Below, piece by piece: positions 8,863-17,347 of a DNA stretch of 64,000 nucleotides. The position numbers and the translations under genes are program-made. Every line of letters begins with the position of its first letter. Within the stretch, counting starts at the first letter, position 1. The notes below the pieces were generated by a model. That model was not told the origin of the DNA. It ran no database searches and worked only from the letters and a program-made list of their open reading frames with translations. The DNA is from a virus: the IMG/VR virus record IMGVR_UViG_3300024343_000009, positions 1 through 64,000 of that record; one strand, given 5' to 3'.

Positions 8863-10433
8863 TTGAATTTCAAGAAGAAGACGGAAGCACAATTGATATA
8901 TCAAACACAGCAGACTGGTTTTCTTTTAAAAAAGAGCAACCAACAAATGACCCATTTTCTATAAGCGGAGATGACCTAAGAAAAGTCAGAGGTTTGGGAG
9001 CATCTTTTAAGAGAAAGATTAATCGAGAATTCTCAAAATCATTTACAGGAATTGAAGGCGTAGGCACACAACAAAATCTTCTTGCACAAGCTATTAGCGG
9101 CTATGCAATGTTTGATCTTATTGAACCACCATACAATCAAGAATATCTGTCTAAAATCTATGAGGTCTCAACATATAATTATGCAGCAATCAATGCAAAG
9201 GTTGCTAACATTGTTGGATTAGGCTATGACTTTATTGAAACAAAAAAGACAAACGATGCATTTGATTCAATTACAGATGAAAAGCAATTAGAAAGAGCCC
9301 GTAAGAAGCTTAACAAGCTGCGTCAAGATTTGCACTCATGGCTTGATACAACAAATGAAGAGGATACCTTTACTCAAACACTAATTAAGGTTTATACAGA
9401 TTTAGAAGCAACAGGCAATGGCTACATTGAAATAGGAAGAACAACAGGCGGAAACATTGGATATATTGGGCATATTCCCGCAAAGACAATGCGTGTTCGC
9501 AGATTAAGAGATGGTTTTATTCAATTGCTTTATGGTAAGGCAGTTTTCTTTAATAATTTTGGTGATTCAGAAACAGAAAATCCTATTGCTGGACAAGAAG
9601 ACCGACCAAATGAAATTATTCATTTAAAGAAATATACACCAATGAACAATTACTATGGCGTTCCAGATATTGTAGCAGCACAAGTCGCCCTAACTGGTAA
9701 TGAATTTTCTGGAAGATACAACCTAGACTATTTTGAAAACAAGGCGGTCCCAAGATATATCATTACAGTAAAGGGAGCAAAGCTTTCACCAGAGTCAGAA
9801 AGAAAGCTTCTTGAGTTTTTCCAAGTTGGCCTTAAGGGCAAAAATCATAGATCCCTCTATGTACCACTGCCATCAGATACTCCAGACTCAAAGGTTGAGT
9901 TTAAGATGGAGCCAATTGAAGCGGGCAATCAAGAAGGCTCATTTGAAAAGTATCGTAAATCAAATAGAGATGAAATACTTCTTGCTCACCGTGTACCAAT
10001 TAATAAGATTGGAACCCCAGAAGGAGTTAATTTAGCAGTTGCTCGTGATGCAGATAAGACATTTAAAGAGCAGGTTTGCCGTCCAGCACAAATGATTTTA
10101 GAAAAGAAAATCAATAAAATATTTGACGAGAAGACAGATGCCTTAATATTAAAGTTTAATGAGCTGACATTGACCGATGAAGATACTCAGTCTAAAATTG
10201 ATGAGAGATATTTACGCATGCAGGTTATTACGCCTAATGAGGTTAGAATCAGAAAGGGCATGATTCCAATTGATGGTGGAGACCAGGTTGTTGAATTAAA
10301 GCCACAAGCAGCAGCAGAAGCAAAAGCCCAAGCTGGAAATACCAGACAAAGATCACAAGATCGCCAAGCAACCGCTCCAGATGTCTCTGGAGAAGGCAGA
10401 AATGCCAAGGGTGATGGCAGACAAGTTGACTAA
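8859..10433 (+). CDS. Portal protein
   Basis: 524 residues, the usual portal size. The middle has the signature of HK97/PBSX-type portals: T-G-N-G-Y-I-E-I-G followed by I-G-Y-I-G-H-I-P-A-K-T-M-R-V-R-R, a conserved D-R-P-N-E-I-I-H-L-K-K-Y, and later H-R-V-P-I-N-K-I-G-T-P-E-G. It forms the dodecameric ring at the capsid vertex through which DNA passes. The C-terminal ~45 residues are Gln/Ala/Arg-rich and probably disordered inside the capsid. It is followed by the protease, as in HK97-type head operons. Confidence 0.92.
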   Translation: MIEFQEEDGSTIDISNTADWFSFKKEQPTNDPFSISGDDLRKVRGLGASFKRKINREFSKSFTGIEGVGTQQNLLAQAISGYAMFDLIEPPYNQEYLSKIYEVSTYNYAAINAKVANIVGLGYDFIETKKTNDAFDSITDEKQLERARKKLNKLRQDLHSWLDTTNEEDTFTQTLIKVYTDLEATGNGYIEIGRTTGGNIGYIGHIPAKTMRVRRLRDGFIQLLYGKAVFFNNFGDSETENPIAGQEDRPNEIIHLKKYTPMNNYYGVPDIVAAQVALTGNEFSGRYNLDYFENKAVPRYIITVKGAKLSPESERKLLEFFQVGLKGKNHRSLYVPLPSDTPDSKVEFKMEPIEAGNQEGSFEKYRKSNRDEILLAHRVPINKIGTPEGVNLAVARDADKTFKEQVCRPAQMILEKKINKIFDEKTDALILKFNELTLTDEDTQSKIDERYLRMQVITPNEVRIRKGMIPIDGGDQVVELKPQAAAEAKAQAGNTRQRSQDRQATAPDVSGEGRNAKGDGRQVD

Positions 10434-10450
10434 CTTTACTCAACTGTTAT

Positions 10451-10479
10451 TTGCCTTTTTATATATAAGTCGCTAAAAT
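10451..10479 (+). promoter_or_regulatory. Promoter of the prohead protease gene (leaderless)
   Basis: TTGCCT (10451-10456), 17-nt spacer, TAAAAT (10474-10479). The ATG at 10487 follows after only 7 nt. The same two hexamers with the same spacing recur before the major tail protein (16112-16140), suggesting a shared structural-gene promoter type. Confidence 0.65.
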
Positions 10480-10486
10480 TAAGCAT

Positions 10487-11842
10487 ATGAATATTGAAAA
10501 GTCTTTGTGGTCCAGTCATGGCGACAACATCAGTCTATCGGTTCCCTTTACTAAGGTTAACCGTGAAAAAAGAACGGTGTCTGGATTTGCCACATTAGAT
10601 AACGTTGACCAAACAGGTGACGTTGTTACAGCAGAAGCAAGCATGAAAGCTTTTGAAAATTTCAGAGGGAACCTTCGTGAGATGCATAATTCTGTTGCTG
10701 TTGGAAAAGTTGTTTCTTTTAAACCAGAAACTTATTATGATCCAACTACAAAAAAGTTTTATAATGGCGTTTATGTAGATGCTTATATTTCAAAGGGTGC
10801 ACAAGATACATGGGAAAAGGTTCTTGACGGAACTCTTTCAGGTTTTTCAATTGGCGGAAAGATTAATGATTCAGATAAAGAAGTTAATAAGTCAAACGGT
10901 CAAACAGTAAGATTTATTAAGGATTACGATCTAATTGAACTTTCTATTGTTGATTCACCAGCAAACGAACTATGCAATATCATTTCTATTCAAAAAGTAA
11001 ATGGTGCATTGATGTTTAAAGGAATTGCAACTGAAGTTACAACTGAAAATATTTTTTATTGTGAAGATAGTAATTCTGTTTTTATCTCAACAGAAAAAAC
11101 ATATGACTCACCAGTATCTGGAAAGCCAGCTCAACTAATTGGTTGGGTTGAAAGTTCAGATATTAATAAGTCAAAAGAGATTGATAAGATTCTTGATGCA
11201 TATAAGCACTCAAGATTTACGTTGCCTGATACACAAATAGCAAAACAGGCAAACGCAGAAGGAGGTAATGAAGTGTCAGAAAATACAGAAAACGTAGTTG
11301 TCGAAGATGCAGCAGTCGAAGCAGCAGCTGAAGCAGTAGCACCAGAAGCAACCGTAGAAGAGACAGCAGTAGTTGCAGATGATGCAGCACCTGCAGTCGA
11401 AGATGCTCCTGCAGAAGAAGCAGCAGCAGAAGACACAACTGCCGAGACTCTGGAAAAAGCAGCCGACGTATCAGAAGATAAGGTTGATGAACCTGATTTT
11501 GCAAAGATGTTAGGCGATCTAAAAGGCTTTTTTTCAGAAACTCTAAACAAGGCATCAGAAGTTAATGCAGCACAAGTAACAACAATCCAAGAGACTGTTG
11601 AAGCTTTTAGCAAGAGCGTAGATGCTAGAATTTCAGAGTTGGCAGAACAACACACAGTGCTTTCAAGCGCTGTAAAAGATATCAAGAGCACGATTGATGG
11701 TGTACAAAAGCGTGTCGATGCAGTAGAGTCCGAGACTGCAATTAAGAAGTCTTCTGATCTTGGCCGATCAGAGGAAGTAACAATCAAGAAATCTAAATGG
11801 AACGGTTCTTTCCTCGGTTCCGTGAACGAAATATTTAACTAA
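10487..11842 (+). CDS. Prohead maturation protease with in-frame C-terminal scaffold domain
   Basis: 451 residues. Residues ~15-170 resemble XkdF/S78-type prohead serine proteases: V-S-G-F-A-T-L-D-N-V-D-Q-T-G-D-V-V, a candidate catalytic His67 in R-E-M-H-N-S, the serine-containing L-S-G-F-S-I-G-G near residues 117-124, and E-L-S-I-V-D-S-P-A-N. Residues ~265-330 are almost pure Ala/Glu/Val and the end is a coiled coil, the composition of a scaffold. The gene sits between portal and capsid. A strong ribosome-binding site inside the gene should also produce the scaffold alone (11273-11842). The promoter at 10451-10479 makes the full-length mRNA leaderless. Confidence 0.88.
   Translation: MNIEKSLWSSHGDNISLSVPFTKVNREKRTVSGFATLDNVDQTGDVVTAEASMKAFENFRGNLREMHNSVAVGKVVSFKPETYYDPTTKKFYNGVYVDAYISKGAQDTWEKVLDGTLSGFSIGGKINDSDKEVNKSNGQTVRFIKDYDLIELSIVDSPANELCNIISIQKVNGALMFKGIATEVTTENIFYCEDSNSVFISTEKTYDSPVSGKPAQLIGWVESSDINKSKEIDKILDAYKHSRFTLPDTQIAKQANAEGGNEVSENTENVVVEDAAVEAAAEAVAPEATVEETAVVADDAAPAVEDAPAEEAAAEDTTAETLEKAADVSEDKVDEPDFAKMLGDLKGFFSETLNKASEVNAAQVTTIQETVEAFSKSVDARISELAEQHTVLSSAVKDIKSTIDGVQKRVDAVESETAIKKSSDLGRSEEVTIKKSKWNGSFLGSVNEIFN
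11273..11842 (+). CDS. Nested capsid scaffold from an internal GTG start (189 aa)
   Basis: Inside the protease gene, AAGGAGGT at 11259-11266 is followed after 6 nt by an in-frame GTG at 11273. This is among the strongest Shine-Dalgarno matches in the window and lies in the middle of a reading frame. The product would be just the Ala/Glu-rich region plus coiled coil, ending at the same stop. Lambda makes Nu3 scaffold from an internal start in the C protease gene in the same way; the parallel is established knowledge, the use of this site is inference. Confidence 0.65.
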   Translation: MSENTENVVVEDAAVEAAAEAVAPEATVEETAVVADDAAPAVEDAPAEEAAAEDTTAETLEKAADVSEDKVDEPDFAKMLGDLKGFFSETLNKASEVNAAQVTTIQETVEAFSKSVDARISELAEQHTVLSSAVKDIKSTIDGVQKRVDAVESETAIKKSSDLGRSEEVTIKKSKWNGSFLGSVNEIFN

Positions 11843-11857
11843 GGTAGGTAAAATAAT

Positions 11858-12907
11858 ATGAGCAATGAACTATTAGAAAAAGCAGCCGCAGCTGGTGCAA
11901 CAGTATCAACTGGATTTGGCTCAACAACTGGTGGAACAGGAGTACACAGAGCTTCCGAAAACGGAAACGGTGGACTACTTAACCCAGAACAATCTGCTCG
12001 CTTCCTAGACTATATGTTCGACGCAACCGTAATCGGTAAGGTTGCCCGCACAGTTAGACTTAAGGCAGACACAGCAGAGATTGACCGCATGTCAATTGGC
12101 GAGAAGCTTATGCGCCTCGCATCAGAAGGAGAAAACACTGGTGAAAACAGTGCAGTAACTTTCTCAAAGATCTCTTTGACAACAAAGAAGCTTCGTATGG
12201 ACTGGGAGCTTTCAACAGAGTCTCTAGAAGACAACATTGAAGGTGCAGACCTTGAAGATCACATTGCCCGCTTGATGGCAACACAAGCAGGAAATGACAT
12301 CGAAGATGTTATCCTTAACGGAAACACAGCTCTAACAGGAGATGCTCTTTACAAGTCATTTGATGGCGTTGTAAAGAAGGCAAAGGCATCAGGACGTGTC
12401 GTAGACGCAAACGGTGCTGGAGTTTCTCGTGAAGTATTCAACAAGGCACTTAAGGCTATGCCACGTAAGTACAAGCAGCGTCGTGGAGACCTTCGCTTCC
12501 TTGCTGGATCAAACTTGATTCAAGACTTCCTATATGCTAACAGCATTGGAACAAATCAGACAATTCCACAAGATATCGCTTCAAGCGTTATCCGTGGAGG
12601 AGTTGCACCACTAGGTGGACCTGCAGGATATGTGGCACCATTCGCATTTGGTATTCCAATTGTTGAAGTTCCACTTCTTCCAGAGACACAAGCTGGAGAT
12701 TACTCAGGACAAACTGGTTCACACGGAGATATCCACTTGACATTCCCAAATAACGTAGTTATTGGTATCAAGCGTGATGTAACTGTTTACCGTTTCTTCT
12801 GGCCACGTAAGGACTCAATCGAGTACACAATGTACACACGTGTTGGCGTCCAGATCGAACAAGCTGATGCTTGGGTAGTCGTAAAGAACGTTAAGGTTGC
12901 TTCTTAA
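11858..12907 (+). CDS. Major capsid protein (HK97 fold)
   Basis: 349 residues directly after the protease/scaffold. The start is rich in Ala/Gly/Ser. Downstream are elements typical of HK97-family capsids: L-L-N-P-E-Q-S-A-R-F-L-D-Y-M-F at residues ~40-54, D-W-E-L-S-T-E-S-L-E-D in the spine region, and a C-terminal R-D-V-T-V-Y-R-F-F-W followed by R-V-G-V-Q-I-E-Q-A-D-A-W. Codon use is more C/G-ending than in neighbours, consistent with high expression. A strong terminator follows 20 nt after the stop. Confidence 0.93.
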   Translation: MSNELLEKAAAAGATVSTGFGSTTGGTGVHRASENGNGGLLNPEQSARFLDYMFDATVIGKVARTVRLKADTAEIDRMSIGEKLMRLASEGENTGENSAVTFSKISLTTKKLRMDWELSTESLEDNIEGADLEDHIARLMATQAGNDIEDVILNGNTALTGDALYKSFDGVVKKAKASGRVVDANGAGVSREVFNKALKAMPRKYKQRRGDLRFLAGSNLIQDFLYANSIGTNQTIPQDIASSVIRGGVAPLGGPAGYVAPFAFGIPIVEVPLLPETQAGDYSGQTGSHGDIHLTFPNNVVIGIKRDVTVYRFFWPRKDSIEYTMYTRVGVQIEQADAWVVVKNVKVAS

Positions 12908-12927
12908 TTAGAATTAACCCTAGAAAG

Positions 12928-12953
12928 GCCCCCAATTAATTTTGGGGGCTTTT
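12928..12953 (+). terminator. Rho-independent terminator after the capsid gene
   Basis: GCCCCCAA (12928-12935) pairs with TTGGGGGC (12942-12949) across a short AT loop, followed by TTTT. It limits read-through from capsid into the connector genes and abuts the next promoter. Confidence 0.9.
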
Positions 12954-12978
12954 CATTTTAATTTAACAATGCTATAAT
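12950..12978 (+). promoter_or_regulatory. Promoter of the connector operon
   Basis: TTTTCA (12950-12955), 17 nt, TATAAT (12973-12978). The -35 region is the T-tract of the preceding terminator. The leader is about 20 nt and contains AAAGGAG before the ATG at 13004. Confidence 0.6.
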
Positions 12979-13003
12979 TGAAGAACCTAACAAAGGAGAA
13001 TAT

Positions 13004-13411
13004 ATGTCATTTGAGACATTAAAAGTTGCAGAACTCAGAAAAATTGCAGAGGACTTTGCAGTTGATACTGATGGAATTAAGAACAAGGCAGACGTTATTG
13101 CCGCACTTGCCGAAGAGGGCGTAACATGGTCTGTATATCAAAAGACAATTAAAGATGTTGAAGAGGCGGCTGAAGAGTTTGCTGAAACAGAAGAAATCCT
13201 TCCTAGATTTGATCCAAAGTCAGATAAGCCAGAGGACACAGTTCTAGTTAGAATGACTAGAGAAAATTATAGATACGATATAGTTGGATACACTTTTACA
13301 AAGGAGCACCCTTTTGTTGCAATGACAGAAGAAGATGCTCAGAAAATTTTTGACAAGGAGGAAGGTTTCCGCATAGCAACCCCTAAAGAAGTTCAGGATT
13401 ACTACGCTTAA
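13004..13411 (+). CDS. Head protein with N-terminal Rho-N/SAP-like helical domain (135 aa)
   Basis: The first ~45 residues (L-K-V-A-E-L-R-K-I-A-E-D-F, then K-A-D-V-I-A-A-L-A-E-E-G) fit the small helix-extended-helix folds (HeH/LEM/SAP, Rho N-terminal) often attached to phage head-tail genes. A central acidic stretch follows, then a beta-rich C-terminal part with Y-R-Y-D-I-V-G-Y-T-F and P-F-V-A-M-T-E-E-D-A-Q. Its position directly after the capsid gene suggests a head decoration or connector-associated protein. Role inferred from order. Confidence 0.65.
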   Translation: MSFETLKVAELRKIAEDFAVDTDGIKNKADVIAALAEEGVTWSVYQKTIKDVEEAAEEFAETEEILPRFDPKSDKPEDTVLVRMTRENYRYDIVGYTFTKEHPFVAMTEEDAQKIFDKEEGFRIATPKEVQDYYA

Positions 13412-13421
13412 CCTTTATTAA

Positions 13422-14402
13422 ATGGAGATATTAGTAGGTACAAACTCACCAGTAAAGCACAAGGTTTATTGGAAGGGCTCTCCAAGAGATGCTGATAGTC
13501 TTCCTGTTGTTAGAGTTTATGACATAACGGAAGACCCAGCAATAACTCCTGCTATAAATCCAGGAACACTTCTTACAACATTAACTCCAACAAAAATGGA
13601 AACAGATATTGGTGTTTATGAGGTGTATCCACCACACTCACTAACAGATAGAAATAAACAGTTAAAGCTTGTTTGGCAATATAGCGTAGATGGAACTACT
13701 ATTACAAAAGAGCATAAGCTTTTTGTTGTAACTCCTTATGTTGATATTACTCAAGCAGGAGATGTCTTAAAGTTGGGGTCGGATCCTTCTGACCCAAACT
13801 ACAAGTCTTATTTTGAAATTGCAGAAGCTGAAAGATATGCAAGAAAGATAATTGAAAATTATACTGGACAAACATTTAGTCTCTACGACGATGTCCATAC
13901 CGTATACGGTGCAGGAGCAGATGTATTGCCTTTGCCATTTAAGCTTGCAGATTTACATGAGCTTTATCAAAATGACGTGTTGCTAGTTGACACTATTAAC
14001 AATGTAAATAACTGGAACTACAGCACTATTATTTCTGAAAGCGGTTTTGGGCTAAGAATTAATCGTGTAGATATGATTGACAACACAGTCTATGTGGCAA
14101 ATGGTATGATTCCTCCATCTATAAATGACATGGGTAACGGAGCATTTGCAAAAGATAGCGTATATCGTGTTGCAGGTAGATACGGTTGGGATCAAGTTCC
14201 AGATGAAGTTGAGCTTGCAGCAATTGAGCTTATGAAAGATTATTTCTCAAAGGATAAGGTCTGGAGAGACAAGTATATGAAGAGCATATCAACATTTGAC
14301 TGGAAGTTTGAATATAATTCTGAGACATACAGGGGCACTGGAAACGTTTATGTTGACCAAATTCTATTGCCTTATGTAATCAATCAGATGGTAGTTATCT
14401 AA
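13422..14402 (+). CDS. Head-tail connector (adaptor) protein
   Basis: 326 residues. The N-terminal ~105 residues look like an added Ig-like beta domain (Y-W-K-G-S-P-R-D-A-D, T-D-I-G-V-Y-E-V). From ~120 a helical segment, F-E-I-A-E-A-E-R-Y-A-R-K-I-I-E-N-Y-T-G, resembles the gp6/gp15-type adaptor that docks under the portal. It ends with E-L-A-A-I-E-L-M-K-D-Y-F, another adaptor-like helix. The stop overlaps the next start by one base. Order capsid, adaptor, stopper, neck, terminator is the standard siphovirus order. Confidence 0.7.
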   Translation: MEILVGTNSPVKHKVYWKGSPRDADSLPVVRVYDITEDPAITPAINPGTLLTTLTPTKMETDIGVYEVYPPHSLTDRNKQLKLVWQYSVDGTTITKEHKLFVVTPYVDITQAGDVLKLGSDPSDPNYKSYFEIAEAERYARKIIENYTGQTFSLYDDVHTVYGAGADVLPLPFKLADLHELYQNDVLLVDTINNVNNWNYSTIISESGFGLRINRVDMIDNTVYVANGMIPPSINDMGNGAFAKDSVYRVAGRYGWDQVPDEVELAAIELMKDYFSKDKVWRDKYMKSISTFDWKFEYNSETYRGTGNVYVDQILLPYVINQMVVI

Positions 14403-14830
14403 TGTTTAATATTATAGATTCAGTATTAAGCATGAAGATGGATGTTTACAAGCAAGTAGACTACCAAGACTCAAATACTGGTGCTCTTAAAAGAGAGTGG
14501 CAATATGACAGAAGTATGGCATGTCATGCAAAAGGCGTCATATCAAACTCTGCTTCAACAAGAACTGGTGATAAGCAGGTCTTAAGTAATAGATATACAA
14601 ATGATCAGATTCTTCAAATTAGAACAACAGAAAAAGTAAGCCTTCGTGAAAAGATTACAAACATACTTGGCTCAGATGGCACAAGCATCTGGGTAGAGGC
14701 AAACTTTCCAACAGACACCCCAACAGTTTTTGAGGTTATGGGATCAACACCAATGACAGATCCTTTCGGAACTGTTGTTGGCTACAATACTACTGTGAAA
14801 AGATCGGAAAATCAAACAATTGGATACTAG
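14402..14830 (+). CDS. Head closure / head-tail stopper protein
   Basis: 142 residues: D-V-Y-K-Q-V-D-Y-Q-D-S-N-T-G-A-L-K-R-E-W followed by strand-rich segments. This matches the size, basic character and position of siphovirus head-closure proteins (SPP1 gp16-like) that seal the connector after packaging. Assignment rests mainly on gene order and size. Confidence 0.55.
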   Translation: MFNIIDSVLSMKMDVYKQVDYQDSNTGALKREWQYDRSMACHAKGVISNSASTRTGDKQVLSNRYTNDQILQIRTTEKVSLREKITNILGSDGTSIWVEANFPTDTPTVFEVMGSTPMTDPFGTVVGYNTTVKRSENQTIGY

Positions 14831-15614
14831 TGCCGTATTAGTAAAAGCAGCCAGTGGTTTACAGAAAACCATGGGTGGAACTAAGGGCACAATTTTACAA
14901 GATAGCACAGTAGCTCAAATATCTGCAGCTATATATTATCAAGCATCTGTTGTTTCAAAGATAATAACTAATAAACAATTTCAGTCAAAATTTCAAAGCA
15001 TTTTGTTTTCACAGATTAAAAAAGATTTTGGAAACTATGTAGACTCTCAAGCTAGAACAAACCCTAAAAGTTTGCATCATGTCTACGAATGGAAAAAGGT
15101 TGGAACCCCATCAGCAAGACTATTTGATTTAAAGATAGCTGGAACAGAGGGACTTTCTTTTAAAATTGTTTCTGAATTCAAGCCATCTAAATCAATGGTT
15201 CCAACAAACTTTGGTAAAGCAAGACATGTATTTACAAACAAAGCTTCCGTGATGGAGGCTGGAAATCCAGTAACGATTAGACCTAAAAATGCAGAAAGAC
15301 TTGTTTTTGAAATGGATGGCGTTGTTATTAGAATGCCTAAAGGTATGCCAGTTGTAGTTAAAAGACCAGGCGGCGGAAAAGCTACTGGAAGATATAAGAT
15401 AGAGTACGCTAGATTCTTTACTGGTAATCTTGTAAACCTATCAATCAAAAATTCAAAGTTTCAGCAAATATTTAATTCATCTGTAAGCAAGGCAATAAAA
15501 TTGCCAGCAGATATTAAAAAGGTTAAATATTCTTTTTCACCAAATACAGTCAACATGCAGGCTGAGACAGCCCTTGCACTAGCTTTTGGAGGCTCAAATG
15601 ACAACGGATTATAA
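14820..15614 (+). CDS. Neck / tail-completion protein (264 aa)
   Basis: Probably starts at TTG 14820, inside the end of the previous gene; no ATG or GTG is available near the N-terminus. Basic Lys-rich protein with V-Y-E-W-K-K-V-G-T-P-S-A-R-L-F and a central strand-rich block (R-L-V-F-E-M-D-G-V-V-I-R-M-P-K-G). Its place between stopper and tail terminator corresponds to HK97 gp10-like neck proteins, although it is longer. Function by position. Confidence 0.55.
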   Translation: MDTSAVLVKAASGLQKTMGGTKGTILQDSTVAQISAAIYYQASVVSKIITNKQFQSKFQSILFSQIKKDFGNYVDSQARTNPKSLHHVYEWKKVGTPSARLFDLKIAGTEGLSFKIVSEFKPSKSMVPTNFGKARHVFTNKASVMEAGNPVTIRPKNAERLVFEMDGVVIRMPKGMPVVVKRPGGGKATGRYKIEYARFFTGNLVNLSIKNSKFQQIFNSSVSKAIKLPADIKKVKYSFSPNTVNMQAETALALAFGGSNDNGL

Positions 15615-16110
15615 TTATGATGTAATGCTAGATCTTCGTAAGCATTTATGGAGTCAGCTTAAGTCTAATGACCTATTTGAGGCATCAGATTACTATAGCG
15701 ATAATCTGGGCGAAGAGCTTATTCCAATTATTCCAGTTCAACAGCAACCAGAAATGAATCAGTTTTTGAGCGGAAAAAAGCATATAGTATACGATAAGAT
15801 AGGCATGTCTTACGAGGATAACTGGGTCATATGCTGTGAACAAATCCTATTTACCATATATTCAACAGATATATCTGAGATCAACCAAATTAGAAACCTA
15901 ATGACAGATCTATATAGAAGAATGGATGAGTCTGCAAGGGATGCTAATCGGTATAGCGGAATATCTCAAAAGTTTAAATTTTACAGCATATTTGTAGCAG
16001 ACATATCCCCTACGGCCCCTTCAGAGGAGCTAGCAGGCTTTTTATCAGCAGATGTAATACTTGAAGTAAAGTATGCAAGGCACGTAGGCACAGACGGCAG
16101 ATTCCTATAG
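15598..16110 (+). CDS. Tail terminator protein
   Basis: I place the start at ATG 15598, because GGAGG at 15588-15592 sits 5 nt before it; a TTG four codons earlier (15586) overlaps that ribosome-binding site. The 170-residue product has E-Q-I-L-F-T-I-Y-S-T-D and F-K-F-Y-S-I-F-V-A-D-I-S-P-T-A-P, the alternating strand-helix pattern of lambda gpU-like terminators that cap the tail tube before joining the head. Position directly upstream of the major tail protein supports this. Confidence 0.65.
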   Translation: MTTDYNYDVMLDLRKHLWSQLKSNDLFEASDYYSDNLGEELIPIIPVQQQPEMNQFLSGKKHIVYDKIGMSYEDNWVICCEQILFTIYSTDISEINQIRNLMTDLYRRMDESARDANRYSGISQKFKFYSIFVADISPTAPSEELAGFLSADVILEVKYARHVGTDGRFL

Positions 16111-16111
16111 T

Positions 16112-16140
16112 TTGCCTTTTGGGGCATTATACACTAAAAT
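16112..16140 (+). promoter_or_regulatory. Promoter of the major tail protein
   Basis: TTGCCT (16112-16117), 17 nt, TAAAAT (16135-16140): the same hexamers and spacing as the protease promoter at 10451-10479. Transcription would begin near 16147 and give an ~80-nt leader ending in a strong AGGAGGT before the ATG at 16228. Nothing else is evident in the 117-nt gap. Confidence 0.6.
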
Positions 16141-16227
16141 TGGATATAGAGGAAAGGGCCTAGCCAGCCACGATTTCAAAAAAGTTTAACAATATATATA
16201 TATTTTTAAAACAGGAGGTAAGACACA

Positions 16228-16914
16228 ATGGCATTTAACTCAGCCAAAAATATTCTTGTGGGAGCTTCACCGCTTTACATCTCGAATTCAGATTCATCAG
16301 TAACAGGTTATGTTGAAAACCAAGAGCCAGGTGTTGCAAAGGTTGCAACAGCTGGAAAGAAAGACGGAGTACCAGCATATTCATCATCTGCTTCATACCG
16401 TACAACTCTTGATGCAGCACAAACTACAGCAGATAATGCTTACCGTAACGTAGGTTATACAAACAATGGTCTTCAGATCACTTATAACCCAACTTACGAT
16501 TCAGTAACTGTTGACCAGTTGCTTGATACAGCAAAGCTTTTCAAGTCTGCGATGGAAGTTATGATCGCAACAGAAATGGCAGAAGGAACACTAGAGAACG
16601 TTCTAGTTGTTTTCGGACAAGGACAATCAACTCTTACAAATTCAGGTAAGACACTTGGATTGGAAGCAGGTGCTCTTGGAGTTGCTCCAACAGAACGTCA
16701 GCTAATCGCAATTGGACAAGCTCCAACTGAGACTTCAGCTACAACAGAGCGTATTTACTATGCACGTCGTGTATTGTCTGTACAACAGACACAATTCTCG
16801 CTTGCACGTAATACTCCAACATCATTCCCAGTAACATTCCGTCTGCTACCAGACGCAGGTTACACTGGTTCAGAATACGGAAAGATTATTGACCGTACTT
16901 GGACAGTAGCTTAA
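16228..16914 (+). CDS. Major tail (tube) protein
   Basis: 228 residues with its own promoter, a strong AGGAGGT ribosome-binding site 8 nt upstream, and a terminator right after the stop, all as expected for a highly expressed tube subunit. Codon use is shifted to C-ending codons like the capsid gene. The sequence is strand-rich: L-Q-I-T-Y-N-P-T-Y-D-S-V-T-V-D-Q-L-L-D, A-M-E-V-M-I-A-T-E-M-A-E-G, and an F-P-V-T-F-R-L-L-P-D-A end. It lies between the tail terminator and the frameshifted chaperones, the standard location. Confidence 0.85.
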   Translation: MAFNSAKNILVGASPLYISNSDSSVTGYVENQEPGVAKVATAGKKDGVPAYSSSASYRTTLDAAQTTADNAYRNVGYTNNGLQITYNPTYDSVTVDQLLDTAKLFKSAMEVMIATEMAEGTLENVLVVFGQGQSTLTNSGKTLGLEAGALGVAPTERQLIAIGQAPTETSATTERIYYARRVLSVQQTQFSLARNTPTSFPVTFRLLPDAGYTGSEYGKIIDRTWTVA

Positions 16915-16930
16915 TTAAATTTAAGTAAAT

Positions 16931-16958
16931 AAAGCCCCCAGAAATGGGGGCTTTATTG
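16931..16958 (+). terminator. Rho-independent terminator after the major tail protein
   Basis: AAAGCCCCCA (16931-16940), GAAA loop, TGGGGGCTTT (16945-16954), then ATTG. A perfect 10-bp stem with a GNRA-type tetraloop. The next promoter's -35 begins 5 nt after the stem. Confidence 0.92.
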
Positions 16959-16987
16959 TTGTACTGTTAACTGCAATATGTTATAAT
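16959..16987 (+). promoter_or_regulatory. Promoter of the chaperone/tape-measure operon
   Basis: TTGTAC (16959-16964), 17 nt, TATAAT (16982-16987). A short leader contains AGGAGG before the TTG start at 17015. Confidence 0.6.
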
Positions 16988-17014
16988 AATTAAGACGATC
17001 CTAGGAGGATTAAA

Positions 17015-17347
17015 TTGGCAACTACAGTATATAGTGTAGAAGAAATTACACTACAAGATGGCTCAACAGCTAAGCTAAAGCCCCTAAGCATTAAAGAGCT
17101 TAGAGAGTTTATGAAGGCACTACAAGGTGCAGCAGATTCAACATCAGAAACAGAAACACTAAATGTTTTAATTGATGCAGTAGCAGTAGCACTGAAAAAG
17201 CAACTACCAGATTTGGTAGCAGATAGAGATGCACTTGAAGATGCACTTGACGTACCCACAATTAATCGCATCCTTGAGGTATGCGGTGGGATTAAGATGG
17301 ATGACCCAAACCTACTAGCGGCAGCGGTTCTGGCTGGTCAGAACTAG
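17015..17347 (+). CDS. Tail assembly chaperone, short form (gpG-like)
   Basis: 110 residues from a TTG start with a strong AGGAGG ribosome-binding site. The N-terminal part is strand-rich (V-E-E-I-T-L-Q-D-G-S-T-A-K-L-K-P-L-S-I) and the rest helical, as in tail assembly chaperones that coat the tape measure before tube assembly. It lies immediately between tube and tape-measure genes. Ribosomes that do not slip at C_CCA_AAC (17305-17311) end at the TAG 17345-17347. Confidence 0.82.
   Translation: MATTVYSVEEITLQDGSTAKLKPLSIKELREFMKALQGAADSTSETETLNVLIDAVAVALKKQLPDLVADRDALEDALDVPTINRILEVCGGIKMDDPNLLAAAVLAGQN

Noticed and set aside
11131-11787. Antisense open frame of 218 aa rich in Ser, Ala and Val
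   Set aside because: It lies opposite the Ala/Glu repeats of the scaffold; GCA/GAA repeats leave the complement without stops. No start signals.
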